A DNA stretch of 64,000 bases from Malurus cyaneus samueli (taxonomy: Eukaryota > Chordata > Aves > Passeriformes > Maluridae), in contig CM019238.1 in the NCBI GenBank assembly GCA_009741485.1, positions 11,615,030 through 11,679,029 on the forward strand, read 5' to 3'. The notes beneath the pieces were generated by a model. It saw only the letters and a list, made by a program, of their open reading frames with translations. It made no database searches and was not told where the DNA came from. Numbering within the stretch: the stretch's first letter is position 1; the number at the start of each line of letters is the position of its first letter. This document shows, piece after piece, positions 1 through 13,502 of the stretch. Made by a program: the position numbers and the translations under genes.

Positions 1-61
1 ACCAATCAGCAAAATCATTCACTTCAACTGCCTCATGAAATATTTCCTCACTTCTTCCTCA

Positions 62-81
62 CTCTCTCTCTCTCTCTCTCC
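62..81. repeat. CT dinucleotide microsatellite
   Basis: About ten uninterrupted CT units within a wider pyrimidine-rich stretch (about 45-95). Confidence 0.9.
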
Positions 82-3000
82 TGTCTTCTTTCATCCACGC
101 ACTGAATCCATTTAGGTTACAAGACCCATTTAGCACATAGCAGACAACAGCTGGGAAAGCAAACAAAACAAAAAAAACCAGACCCAATGACTGTCAAATC
201 CTAGGGACAACAGCAAGGAGCAACACTCCGGGAATAACACAAAAAATTTAATACTCTATAGAAATATCCCCTGCCCTCAAACAAGCCTGCAGTTAAAAGC
301 CATTTCAATAATGAACTTTATCAACACTGGTTACCACTCTTCAGGAAAGTATCTCCCTTTTTCCCCTAAGCCATTTGTCCGCCCTTGGAGGAAAATCCAA
401 GTGTTATGGACTTGGTAGAAATAAATTCTGCAATCAGCAGCTCTACTGATGCTTGCAGGGCAGCCACGAGAAGCTTGACCAAGGATTTGACAGACATCTG
501 GCTTGCAGGACAGATGTGCATTCACATGGGCACAGTTTCATCAGTTAGGTCATAGCATCAGCTGAAAATCTTGGGCATCACAAAAATGAAAACCACAATC
601 ATGGTAGCCTGCTGGGATTTACATATTTATTTCCATGGGCCACATTTGGGAATAAAATATTGTATAGTTTTGCAGTTAAAAAAACAGTACTGTTATGGTG
701 ATCACCTCTAAACAATCAAGTCATGTCCAGATGCTGGGTTAAGCATGTTTTGAATATGTGCAATAAATAAACAAGTAAATTCCACACAGGCTACATTTTT
801 TCAGGGGACATAACTTATCCAGCTCCTCCAGGACCATAGGCAGCCTTGCAATTTAGACCCAATTTCTCCCTCTAATTTCCCATCTCCTTTTCTTTTAAGC
901 TCAAGTGCCTTCAGTATCCATTGCACGTTAGATTTATAATGCTAATCAAACTTCTCCAGGTAGAGACAGAGTTTATAAATTAATCCTGGGTAAAATAAAT
1001 ACATCAGCCAATCTTGGTACAAACATTCCTGCCTCTGATTAAGCTGAATTCCAAGACTGTGTGGCGTGCATTTCAAAAGGGTGAAGTGCAGGAAAGATGC
1101 TCCCCCTGCACTCAGCACAGCACATTTGCATCAATGTGACCTCAAAGCCACAATGCCTGGGCAGGTGGCAGGATGAGAGTCGTAGTTATTATGCAAAAGT
1201 ACAACTTGCTTTGCTGTTCCTTCGTGCCTCCTCACCAGGCAGGAAGCTTCAGGTGCACGGTGCTGGAGGCTTTGGCTCTGAATGCTCTGGTCCAGGAGCT
1301 GGGATGGGGCTGGGATGGAGCTGGGATGACCCGAGCGCACAGTCCCACACCAAGGGGTACAAACTGTGCCTTCCAAGGCTTCCTGGCTGCTCCACGATAT
1401 TTATAAATAAGTGCCCACAACTCTAGCTGTACTTTCCTGTTTTATGCTAACTACAGGCACCTATAAGAAGCGATCGATAGTAGTCTGTGCCATACCCTAA
1501 GAACCCTAAAATGTTAAGTGCAGGAACCATCACAGACAAGACATTACGGCATTTATAGAGGCTGAACCGCTATAACAAAAGCTATTTATACACTAACTCA
1601 GCAGAGCTGAAGTGTTCATCTGCTAACAAAATTGGCTGGGTGGTTTAAATAGGACCCTAGGCCAGGAGACTGAGCAGCTCTGCTGCCCAGTATCAGGTGT
1701 AGCTCCCCACTGAGCCAGCTCCCAGAGCAATCAGAACGAAAATGCATGAAAGCTGCATCTAAGCATTCACACAGGAGGAATATAAGGGCATAAGGGGTAT
1801 CTCATTGGCAAGAAGAAATTTCTAATCCTGAAATCATCTCAATTATACCATTTTACTGCAATGCTAAGGCGAGGCTGCCCAGCTTGCCATGCAAAGCCCA
1901 CGAGCACAGAAGAGAGCACAGAGCTGTCCATCAGTAAAGGTGACCCTTCCCACTCACCCACCTGACAGCCAGAGAGGCAAAGGCTCCTCTGGCCATATCC
2001 CGACCACCCATGGCAGCCCACACCTTCCATGCCACCAGCACCAACCTTGGCTGCACCATGGCACAAAGTCTTGATTAGCTGCTACCAATGCCCAATTTAT
2101 CACTCTCCAAAGAGCATTAAGTGTGTTTTATGTATCTGATAGGCTTCACTTAAGCAGACACCACTTGTTGGTGTAATAGGTACAGTTTGAAGAGAAGTAC
2201 TAAGTACCTTCTTCATTAAATGAAAACACAGTGGTCTAAATCCCTGCCTTCAATTCCATGGTGAAATTCCCTCTCTTTCACCACGGACACAGTATGATTG
2301 CCAATTAGAAAGTGAAAGCAGAACTCAAGGCAATACTGAAGCAATTAAACAAGAAAAAAGTCATGAGAGCAGGATGAACACAGTCTACTGGGGAAGAAAA
2401 AAGGAAATTAGTCCTGTAAAAGCAACAGTACTGTATGTACTAGATCTGATTTTAAGAAAATGTTAGCAATGATACATATGCTCAGCTGAGTTGCACAGAA
2501 GAATTCATTTTAAACAGAAAACAGAGTTTAAAAAATACACTTAGAAAGCAATACTATCATTCTGGTTTATGTACTGTCACTGCTGTACATTGCTGTGCTT
2601 CCGAATGCTTCAGAGATCACAAAGTGCTCTCCCATCACCAAAATGAAGCCCAGCAAATTGCTAATGATAACAGTTAAAGCAAGACGTGGAAATGCAGTTC
2701 TAAAAACAAACAATGGCACAAACAGCACGCTGCTTTAACAGCCCTAACCAGGCAGCCAAGTGCAGCTCACAGGTTTGTCCTCCCAGCAGACCGCTCTAAA
2801 GAGCTGGGCATATCAGGAGTTACTAATTATGAGTATCCAAGGAAGATGCAGTGACATTTCTTTGTAAGGCTGGAGCATAATGTGGATATTACACTGCCTT
2901 TTAACCTCTCATCCCATCACAGAGCTCCTATGAGTTTTGTGGTCCCAGCATTAACCATGTAGAAGAGAGCTGACACTGCAAAATCCCAGCTCTTATCATT

Positions 3001-6000
3001 AAAGCTAACCGGATCCTGTTCTTCAACCAATTTAAGACAGAGCTGATGCAGGGCATGAATTATCTCCTTTCCTGGCAGGCATCCTCTCCAGGGAAGGGGG
3101 TTCTCCATGCAATCAGTGGGATGAGCACCATTGTCTCTAACAGAGACAAGTTGGGCCATGAAAGCACCACCCCTGCCAAGTCCAGGGCACACACGATGGG
3201 GAGCCTGCAGATCTCAGCTCTGCAGCAGCCAGACCGGGCAACTCTGGAGATCAAATCAAGATCAGACCTGGCAGCACCCCAGGGCACAGCGTCTGCTTTG
3301 ACATTTCCAATGCCCTGTGGATGCCTCCAGGAGCAAGCTGAGGATGAGCTGCCAGAGGCGTAACAGCCAGTACAAACTCCTTCCCCAGGTAGTTCAAACT
3401 CTCAGCAACCTTGCTGTTAACTCACAGAAAACTTAATTTCAACACAGAACTGAAAGTCTTCTAATGCTCCCCCTTCTAAAAGTTTACCTTATTCTCATGA
3501 ACAAAAGAAATGTTCTAAACCCAAGGGAATGAAAGGGTTACACAATATGTGTGTTATGCAGGTCCAAAACTGTTCTAATGTCTGGGCAACTGGTAAGAAG
3601 GGGGACTTGACCTGAATTAGCTAAAAATTCCTATGCGTTTTAGAAAGCTTTACTAGTAAACTCAGCTATCGATTAGAGCACTGGCCCTTTCAAGCTTGCA
3701 CAAACCTTGAATTTCAATATCTCCTCCAGGTATCAAGGAGAAACTCCAAACTAAGGCCAAGTCTTAATGATTCCAAATAATGTTCTTTTAAAATGTGCTG
3801 TTAAATCATTGCTATTAAACCACTGACAGTGAAGCACTGTAAGCATCTCTAGCTCTGTAGAAGCAAATATTCTCAGACAACAAAGGCAGCTGAAGAGCTT
3901 CAGGATGCCAAACTGCACAAGCTCGTCCCTTAAGCCAAATTTTGTTCGGAGACTCTAAGACCCACAAATTCAATGGGATTTGCTCATCCTCTAAATCTCA
4001 GGTTAATTTCATTTTGACCACCTCCACCCTTGGCTTAAAACCCAAGATAGAGTGCTACAACCTTCAGACGAACTCACTTTCAACTCACAAGCTGAGAGTG
4101 AGGAAACACAGAGCCCTGCAGGTCATAAGCCTCCCATCAGCAAATAACACCCAGCAAGATGCAGGTCTCTAATTCAGAGCAATAATTCTGACCCAGGAGG
4201 TCAGAGAGGTGCAGCTCAAGACACTGCACACAGCTCCCATCATGTGGGATGTGGGAACACACAGCCAACTGCAACAAGCAGGGAGTTATCACAGGGAAAA
4301 GCTGGTGTTTCAAAAGCAAAACAGAGGCAACAGCATCCAGTCATGGGCAGTGGTTAAAGCAGATCCTCTCTGATTTTTAAACCCGCACCTGTATACAGTT
4401 ATGGTAAGTGAAAATGTCTGTGTGTTATGCAGAAGTTGCTCTAATTATTAACTACAGCCTATGGTGCCTTCTCCAAAGAACCAGCGGGAACATCTCCACT
4501 ATCACCAACAGAAACACCAGTCTGGATCTAAAGGGGACCAGCTCATTGCTGTCCCAGAGCAGCCAGAGCCCTGCACCCTGCAATGTTCCAGGAAGGTGAC
4601 ACAACTTTGCAGCACATGGCACTGTCCTGTCCCAGCTCCATCCATTACTGCCTCCACCTGCACCTCCAGCAGGAATGGAAGTAAGCACACCAACCCAGTG
4701 CCACCACCAATCTCCTGGACTTCAATTAAGCAGAAAGAAAAAGGCTAATACCCTTTAGAGGGAAAAGCTGCCTGCTGGTTTGCTCCTTACACCCAGTTGT
4801 TCCTCCAACATTAGCCTGTCCCCTCCATATTGCTTTTATGTCTTCCTGTAAAAAACATCTTTTTCTTCTCAGAGAGGCTGGAGAAACATCTCATAGGAAT
4901 AAGGACCGGATTTCAGAATATGTGGTTTTGAAGGTTGGTGTTAAATTTGACACTGTAGCTCCAAAGTAATTGTGACTAACCACTAAATCAGCATGTGTAA
5001 TGGATTCCTCTGAACATTTATAGCTAGCAGTTCCATTATGCTCTAATCTGGAAAACGTCTAAACGACTCTCCACAAAAATTAGAGGGGAACATAAATGTC
5101 TTGATAAAAACAAGATTCCAGAGATACTCTGCTTAACCACAGTGACTTCTAAAGCATAATGTCTACTGCAATAACATCCATTAGAGTGCAGTTATTTGCT
5201 ATTTGATTTTTAAACCCATGCTTCAAGACATCAATCTAGAGAGCATGGAGTCTATGTGAAAGGTGAAACAATTGAGAATAAACCTCTAGGACAATGCTGA
5301 GATCCACAAGGAGAGTGAGTGGCAGCAAAGGAGACAAGGAGCACCGAGAGGCTGCCTCGGAGCTGTGGAGGGAAGCTGCCTCTCCCTGCTGCCAAAGGAT
5401 AAGCTCAAAGTCATCCTGTGCTCCTGGATGCTCATCCCTGCACATCAATTGAATCAAAAGCCCTCAGTCCACAGCAGAACAACACAATGTAAGAATTGTC
5501 TGTCCTTGTTCAGATTCAGCCTATTCCCAAAGCTGTGATTTTCAGACTCTGAAGGTCTGGGGATAACACAGCTTCTGGGGGAGAGGCACCACATTACAGA
5601 TCTTGGCTGTCCTCTCTTCAGCAGAAAATTATGCCAGAGGAAGGCCTTTATGCAATCAAAACCACAATAAAAATAATACAATTAGCTAAGCATACAAGAA
5701 GCAAAAGAGGGAAGCGTTACTGATTCATTCCATTTTCCTGGAAAAGCTTGAACTGTGGTTAAGTGGAGGACAAGTTGAAATCTTCCATTAGTGGGAAAAA
5801 AAAAGAAAAAGAAAAAAGCTTGTTTTAAGAGAGAAGGGGAAAAACCACTCAGGTTAGTGTTCAAGTACAGCACAATAATTTTTACCATAAAATCTCTGCT
5901 AAGCAGACACCCTGCTCCCAGCCCAGGGAGCAGTGGAGCCTGCAAAAAGGCTGCTCATTTAACACAAAAACTGTGTAGAAAATAAAAGGCCATAAGAGAA

Positions 6001-9000
6001 TCCCAATCTTCAAGCAGGGAGGGAATAGACAGCTTTCTGACATTCCTCCCAGAAAGTCTTCCTCCAGTTTCCCTGCCTGGGGGTCACCTGTGGAGGGGGA
6101 GCAGGTGGTGAGGAGGAGGTGACTGCTGCAGGTGACCCCAAAGAGCTCGACAGCCCCCGCTGCCTGGAGTGATCTCAGCTCACTCTGGGCCAGACACAGG
6201 CGTCAGTCTAGACCAGGGACTGAAAAACACTTCACCTTCCTGAGCTGTGCTGTGCAGTCCTGCACCACAGCCAAGGATCAAAGCCAAGTGATGCAATGAG
6301 TGACTGCAGCACACCCCAGCCCTGCTACCTGCATTAAAGTGAAAGGGGTTATTTTTGTTCTTACAGAAAGGGATGCTTCATCTCAGCTGCTCGAGCAAAG
6401 ATGAAAAACAACGTGAAAAATAAAAGGATGTTGTCAACATTAGCTAAAAAGCCTGTCTTCTGCTCCTCACTTCTCTAATCCAAGACTGGCTCCAGTTCGT
6501 GCCCTTGGGACACAATGTACTCTTCAGCTTCCATAAATCCTACAGGTAACCTAAATCCAAAACAAAGCACATCTCCCGAATCCTGTAATAGAGCCCAACA
6601 CAAACTTGCACAAATAACAAAAAGAGAATGACTTCTGGCAGCCCAGAACTGCAATTCCTGCCTTTATATTGCATCTCAGATACCTGCTTCCCCTTTCGTT
6701 AGAAAATTAAGTCAGTCCTCTGCCGTAACCAAAATGATTAGCCATGTAAAAGACACAGTTCTAGACAGGCAAGCCAACTGTAAATGCTCATGTGTGGAAT
6801 GACTTCTATCTGTCTGGTGCTTGGTGGGAGAAGATGAGGCTCCCACCCCAAAGCTGCTCTCAATCAGGAAACAGGTTCTTGGGAAGCTGAATATGTGAAA
6901 GTCATGGGAAAGCATTTTGGTAACACCTGCTGCCAAAAAAGAGTAACTCACTGCACAGACTGTGTTACCTTCCCTTGATGATCAGATTTTCAGCTTGAGT
7001 ACCCATCATCATGAGGTGCCAGACCTCAGGTTTAACCAACCTAACCTCCATTACAAACAACTAAAAGTACTGTGGCTCCAACACTTACTGAGATATACAA
7101 ATATCCTTAAAAACATTTTTTTTAATCACAAGAGTAAAGAGTCCAGAATATCACTTACCTTGATGGGCCATTTTATAAGACATTAAATATTTTTACTGTA
7201 AGGAGAAAAAATAAAGTATGATACTGCACTTTATACCCATAACTCTTCCATGAATACAGAGGTTTATTGCAGGAAGCAATTCACCTTCCTGACATCAAAT
7301 GATACATGAGGAAAAGCAGAAGCAAAAATGTCCTGCTAATTCCAGAAAAATAACATAACGTGATGGGAAAAGCAAAACCAACCCTTTAGACAAGAAACAA
7401 GAGAGCCTTAGATTCCTTTAAAAAGCCTATAATTGCAATTTCCAAAGTACAGTTAATTTGTAACATTTAATACACAAGTTGTCATCAGCCTTAAACCTCA
7501 ATTTCCAGCCTCAGCTGTACCTGGGAGAGCAGCAGGATGGGCTGAGCACACAATCAAATCCTCCAACATGACTGCTGAGCCTCCACAGCCGAGCCACAGA
7601 ATCTGCTTATATATTATACAAATAACTGGATCCCTCCGTAATCCGGGCTCTGAGAAATTTTTATCTCACCATGAGCTCAGTTATTCTTAAGTCCTTTCTG
7701 TGTTTTTTTTTCTCTAGGCTGCCTGATACACTGACCAATTTTATAAAAAGGATTGGCTGACGGGAGGTCCGGATTCAGGTCAAACAGAGTTGGCCTTTTC
7801 AGTGCGCTCTTTCAGATGCTGATGGAAAAGAGATCTAAAACTCCCATTTTCGCCTGTACCCTCAAATAAACCTGCCCAGGAAAGGCATCTCTTCCTACAG
7901 CTTTCTCCTGCAGAGGCCTGGCTGCTACCCAGAGTCTGAAACAGCTGCTGCTTTTGGTTCTCCAGGCGCCCAACCCAAACCCGATGTACCAGCCAGGATG
8001 GATATGGATCCACATGGATGCATCAACTTGCCCAAGCTGCTCCCCAGGTCTTTGGGTCCTGTGACAGGGAATCTCACCTTTCACTTGTCTCAGCAAATCG
8101 CTAAACCCTGCACCCTCTGCTCATCTTGGTGCACACACAGCTGCAGCATTGACCAGCCCCAAGGTATGAGAAAACGAGAATTACAGCAGGGCAAAGTTGG
8201 CATCCCAAACAAGAGCGAAGACACATGGAATACCAAGTCTGCAGAGCACAAAACTTCACCACTCCAGCACAACAAAAGGTGCTGACATCATTACTGATCC
8301 CCGTTCTGCAAAGCCCCAAGCAATAAATTTAAACACTTTGAGTCTATGCTTAAGCAATATATTTAAGTACTTTAGTTAACACAAGAGTTCAGGCTTGACA
8401 AGACGTAGTTTGTGCTCCTCTTAAACCTAGTGATGCACAACCTCCTTCTGATCCCATCTCCAGAAATATCAGCACCATTATGTGCCTTCACTTAAATGTC
8501 CCAATAAATAAATTTAAAAACCTTTATGGCAGATTTTTCCAAAAGCTGTATTGTACCAAACCCCAGGCCAAAAGCACTTAGCCATGCTCACAGACAACGA
8601 CAATTATCAACACACTCTCATCCTTGCAAGCAATAAGAGCTCAGTAATTCTAAACACAGGGCAGTGCTCACACATTTCCCATGCAATTTTTTTCTGCTGA
8701 CTGTATTTCTAGCAAAACTGCAATTTCTTCTTGCACGTGTTAGCTATGCCACAAAACACTGGGTGATAAAGCAGCTTGCAGAACTGTTCCCCAGTCAAAA
8801 CCCATCCCTAGCCACTGCCCTCTTGTTCAGCTGTTCTGCATCACTGCTAGCAAACTGCAGGCTCCAATCTCCAGCAGGTATTATCAGCACTACGCCATAA
8901 ATCTAACTCAGTGAGGAAGTTGTCTCTAACCATAAAATTCTGAGAGTGCTCATATTCCAACCCAGAACACTGCTGACATCCAAAATGCAACTATCACCAC

Positions 9001-12000
9001 GGAAAAGTGAGCCAGTAGAAGGCTGGCTCATCTCAGGAGAAACAGCTGCAGGTGCTACTACTCTTTTCATTTGTTTTCTGTCTCTTCTCCGGAAATGGGA
9101 TGAAAAAAGGCTTTCATAACTCTACTTTTCAAAATCCATTAGTTATGTTTATGGGCTCACCTGAGGTCTGTCTGAAGCAGGACTGACTTAAATGGCAATA
9201 CAGGATAGTTCTGCAAATTAACAGAGCTTAAGCAATACAAGGAACTGACTTCTAAAGAGGTCTCACATCAAGGAACTGAAGCTTCTCTTAGGTCTCTGCT
9301 GCCACTATGCCTTCTGATGGTCTAGTCCCCTCCACTCTGGAGCAGCTGCAGCCTTGACAGCCACCAGACAAGGCAACAGCTTAAAGCACAGCAGTTTCAT
9401 TCCTACTGACTTTGGTCAGGACATCCGGTGTCAGATACCCAAAGTCTCGTATTCACAGCGCAGGTCCTAGCTTCTTTTTACTATACCCTTCTAAAAGTCA
9501 CAGCATCAGGCTCACAAACACCTCCAGGGCATGATTAGATTCTACTTTAGGACAACTGAACCAGGCTTAGGATCTTCCTGAGTTGTTCCCTTCAAAGAGC
9601 AAAGTCATACACTGCTTTGTCCATGAAAAGGGATGAAAACAAGATCATGCAAGAGCTCTGCCTGCAAGTACTGAGAAGTGACCCCACACCAGCTATGTGG
9701 ACAGGGAACTTCCCTCTTCCCTTCCTGGGAAGGGAAGGAACACCACAGCCCCACCAGACACACACACATGCACGGCAGGCTGGAGTCACCTGTCACTATA
9801 GCACATGGGGTTTATATTTAAACACTACAGCTTCCCTAAATTCAGACTGAACACAAATATTTCCAGTGCCTCTAGGACTAGCCACATAAAGGCAGCAAAG
9901 CTACTACATGCAGTCAGGCCAGAAAATCCAATATCTTCTAGGCTACATCAAATGGAAAGACATCCTCCTGCAAAGAACTGAATTACACAGAGAAGGCAGT
10001 GCTTGGGAGATGACAGACTTGGTGATGAAGACAGGACTGATCCCAAGTGTAATGTCCTGGCTTCTCAAACCCCACTCTCATGTTTATGTACCACTTTTCT
10101 TTCATGCAGACCAGAATCAAGGATACAGACCCCAGCGGCATCACACCGCCTGAAAGCCAAATAACTGACCCTTCTAGTCAGCTTTATTTGAAAAAAAAGA
10201 TTCTACTTCACATTTTATTGACCTAAAGACCTAAAGTTACTGAAAATCACCAAAGTTAAAAAATCAAAACCTACTGATGTTTTAGCTAAAGATGCATGCT
10301 TAGGAAAAGAGAATTGGTGACCATGCCAACGCAAGTTTTTTCTCTTACCAGAGACTGACTTGCAGTACACAAAAATTAAAGGAGTGAAAGACTAATTTAT
10401 GCCATTTATGTTTCTGCAAGTCACTCAGCTACCATCCAGCAGGCACGTCCTGTTGTGTCTGACATTTCCTTGAGCGCTTTTGTCTTCTCCCTTCTCCATG
10501 CTACCACTGTTCCCATTAGATCCAACACCCCCACAGAAAAACAAACTGCTCTGTGAAAGGCAGAAGCCACACAGCCATCTTCCTCCCCTTCTACAGTTGG
10601 TGGAATTAGTTCCAGGAGGAACAAAAGCTGCTGCTCTCTCCTGCAAGTATTGCAGGGACAGATGCCTCCTCCCACATCCAACCCTATATAAGTCCTCCAT
10701 GGGAAAGACGATCCCCCTGCAGCACCTTCATTATCAAGATGAGTTAACTGCTGGCAAAAAATATAAGAAAATGAGTACCTGGGTGGCTTTACTTAAGCAG
10801 CACATGAGCTTATTCCAAATAACTTTCTCTGAACCCGCAACAAAAAAACTTGCAACCTCAGAATGGCTTGGGATTGCTCCAGGGACCAACTTTCCCACAG
10901 GCTAAAGGAAATGCTCTCCCCTCAGTTACCCTGAAAAAGGAACTTTCAAAAGCAGCTTCTCTGGCTCTGACCAAGGAAACATTGTTTTGCTTAACAGGGG
11001 GGTTAAAATAGTTGCTTTACTCTGAACCCAAGGAAGGCTGGAGGAAATAATCAGTGGCAGAGAGTGCTTTAGTCCTTCGATTTGGGTGTCTGCCGAAGGA
11101 TCTTACAGTTCAAACAGCACTCTGAATGAGCAGACTGCCATTGCTGGGAGCCTTTGCAGTGTTTTGACTCAGCCAACAAAATGGAGTTATGGCAAAATTG
11201 ATCTTCCCGCTACTTGGACCTCTAAGAGCATCAAAACTTCACAATCCTTTTGATTACTGGAAATTAGGAGCATTTGCTACAAAGATCTCATGAAAGGCAT
11301 GCTCTTCTTCATGCCTTTATGGAGATGTGCAAAATCATTTATACAGCAAGATTATCTCCCTCGTAGTTGCATATATTTAGTTATATTACATCAAAAGTTT
11401 GGCTCCTTCAGAGTTGGATAAGCAGCTGAGAAGCAAGAAGTAACATGATTTGAGTCTCACCCCTAATGGATCTTATGATTTATAGGCCTCAAAAGACTAA
11501 TGATTTTTTTCAAGACTAAAAAAAGAGGAGATTTCACTCAAAGCTGTATATAATAGCTTAAATGGATTCTGTCTTTAAAAGCATGAACAGCTGAGAAAGA
11601 AGGGTAAAGTCAGGGAAGAAGAAAAAAAGCTGGTCCTAATTGCCACTTATTCAAAAATATTATCTTGTTATATGCATATATTCACTATCCACCCAGAGAT
11701 ACGGGAGTGGCTGGAAAAGGCAACAGCAAATTAAGTGTTTAGACTTTCTATTTCAACAAAACCCACCCCACTCGATGTTAAACACAGGTCCCACCCAATG
11801 AAAACATATTAAAGGAATTATACATTGGCTGTTTACATCACCAATATAAACTTAAATGCAAAAGAATAGATTGCTTTGGCTTCTCAGTCTCACATTAGCA
11901 AATGCAATTATCTTTCATTAATTTTACAGTGTTCACAGTAGAAATTAAATCATTCCTTCATGTCTAAGAAAAACTTTACAATGTTAATTATTCATAAATA

Positions 12001-12795
12001 CCAAAGTCTCCTACTTATTACTCATCACAAATGTGATTCGTTTCAATAACGCCTGAATAATTTGGTACCACCCTATTAGTCCCAGAACACAATGTACAAT
12101 TGCCAGCATCAGAAAGTCAATCACAAACAATAATCCACGCTTGCCAGCTGCCAAGGAAGAAGAGGAGGAGGAAGAGGAAGGCAGGATTGGCACTTGCCCC
12201 CTATCCCAGTCACTGCACTGTCTCCATCATCCCACATTAAAACAGCATCCCATATCTCTGTCCTGGTAGGATTTGAGATGCTGCAGGCTTTTCTTGCTGC
12301 ATCCCATCCCCAAACTGGGAGCAGGGAACCAGGCTCCCGAGGGAGCAAGGCAGCAGCTGGGGATGCTCCACCGCTTTGCCTCCCTGCACATCCACGTCTG
12401 GGCAGGCAGCTATCCAGCAATGGGAATTAACTGATTGAGAAGGGAAAAGGAGATTAATCCTCACAAGTGTGTAAGGAGCCTACAAGGGTAATTCCAAAAA
12501 CGGCTGAGGGCTGCTCGGCCACAGTAATCCCTGCAGAGTGAAACAAAGCCCAGGCAGCATTTCTGCAGCAAAGTGGTTAAATAAGGAATTAGCCAGAGTT
12601 TTGCATCTTGGCCGCTTGGCTGCTCAGCAGATTGAGCCTTATGGGAGAGGAAGAGATGACTGAAAACTTACTGCAGGAATAAAATAAGCTGAATATGCTG
12701 GAGTTACAAGTTTTTGTATTGTTTCCTCGGTATTTTAAAAAAATAAACCTGGCCACATCACCAAAATCTGTTAGAGCTGCACCAAACCACAAATA

Positions 12796-12820
12796 CATAT
12801 ACATATATACATATATACTT
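12796..12820. repeat. Imperfect CATATA repeat
   Basis: Alternating purine-pyrimidine ACATATA units followed by a T run. A low-complexity tract in intron 1. Confidence 0.7.
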
Positions 12821-13481
12821 TTTTTCCATAACAATGTCAAGAAAACCTTTGATACAAGGTTAATTTGACACAGGTTCCATCCAGCCCAGCAGTTCTGCCC
12901 TTGGTGGGCTCAGGCATCCTGGACCCTGCTGCACTTCCCAAAGCCTGTGTCTTCTCAGAAAGACCCATTTCAACATCCCATTTTCAGCTACATATTAATT
13001 ATTTTTTGCTTTCTAGCAAGTTACACGAGCTAATTTGGGCCGATGCCATACAGAAATGCTGCCTTTATTATTACAGTTGTGGAGAAAGTAAATTAATGCA
13101 AAGGATTGCACACAGAGGCCTAATCCATTTGAGGTAAATCAATGCATTGCACATTTAAATTGCTCTGCTTTCCTTCAGAAAAGTACATTGAAGTGATTCA
13201 TTAGGCACTGAACTGTTCACAGAAACAGACCAATTCTCTTAGGCATGCCAGTGCATCTCTGCTGGTTAAATTTAAAAAGCAATCAAATCTACTAATAAGT
13301 CCTTTTTGCCGACATTTACATCAGTAGAGAACATGATTCCTGACAATTCAGATTAAATAAATGAGGCACAAATTAATCTCAGTTAATATGTCTCAGAACC
13401 AACGCTCGACTTGTTAAACTTAAAAATCCGTCTTTTAATAAAAATAACTTATTGGTAATGCTTGACTTCCAAGCGCCTTTG

Positions 13482-13502
13482 ATAACCTTTATTAAAGGTT
13501 AT
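13482..13502. other. Perfect inverted repeat (9-bp arms, 3-nt loop)
   Basis: ATAACCTTT, then ATT, then AAAGGTTAT forms a perfect hairpin. A second partial arm (AAAGTTATC, 13503-13511) follows directly and could pair with GATAACCTTT instead. It lies in an AT-rich block of intron 1 (about 13.0-13.9 kb) that resembles conserved regulatory DNA. Confidence 0.7.
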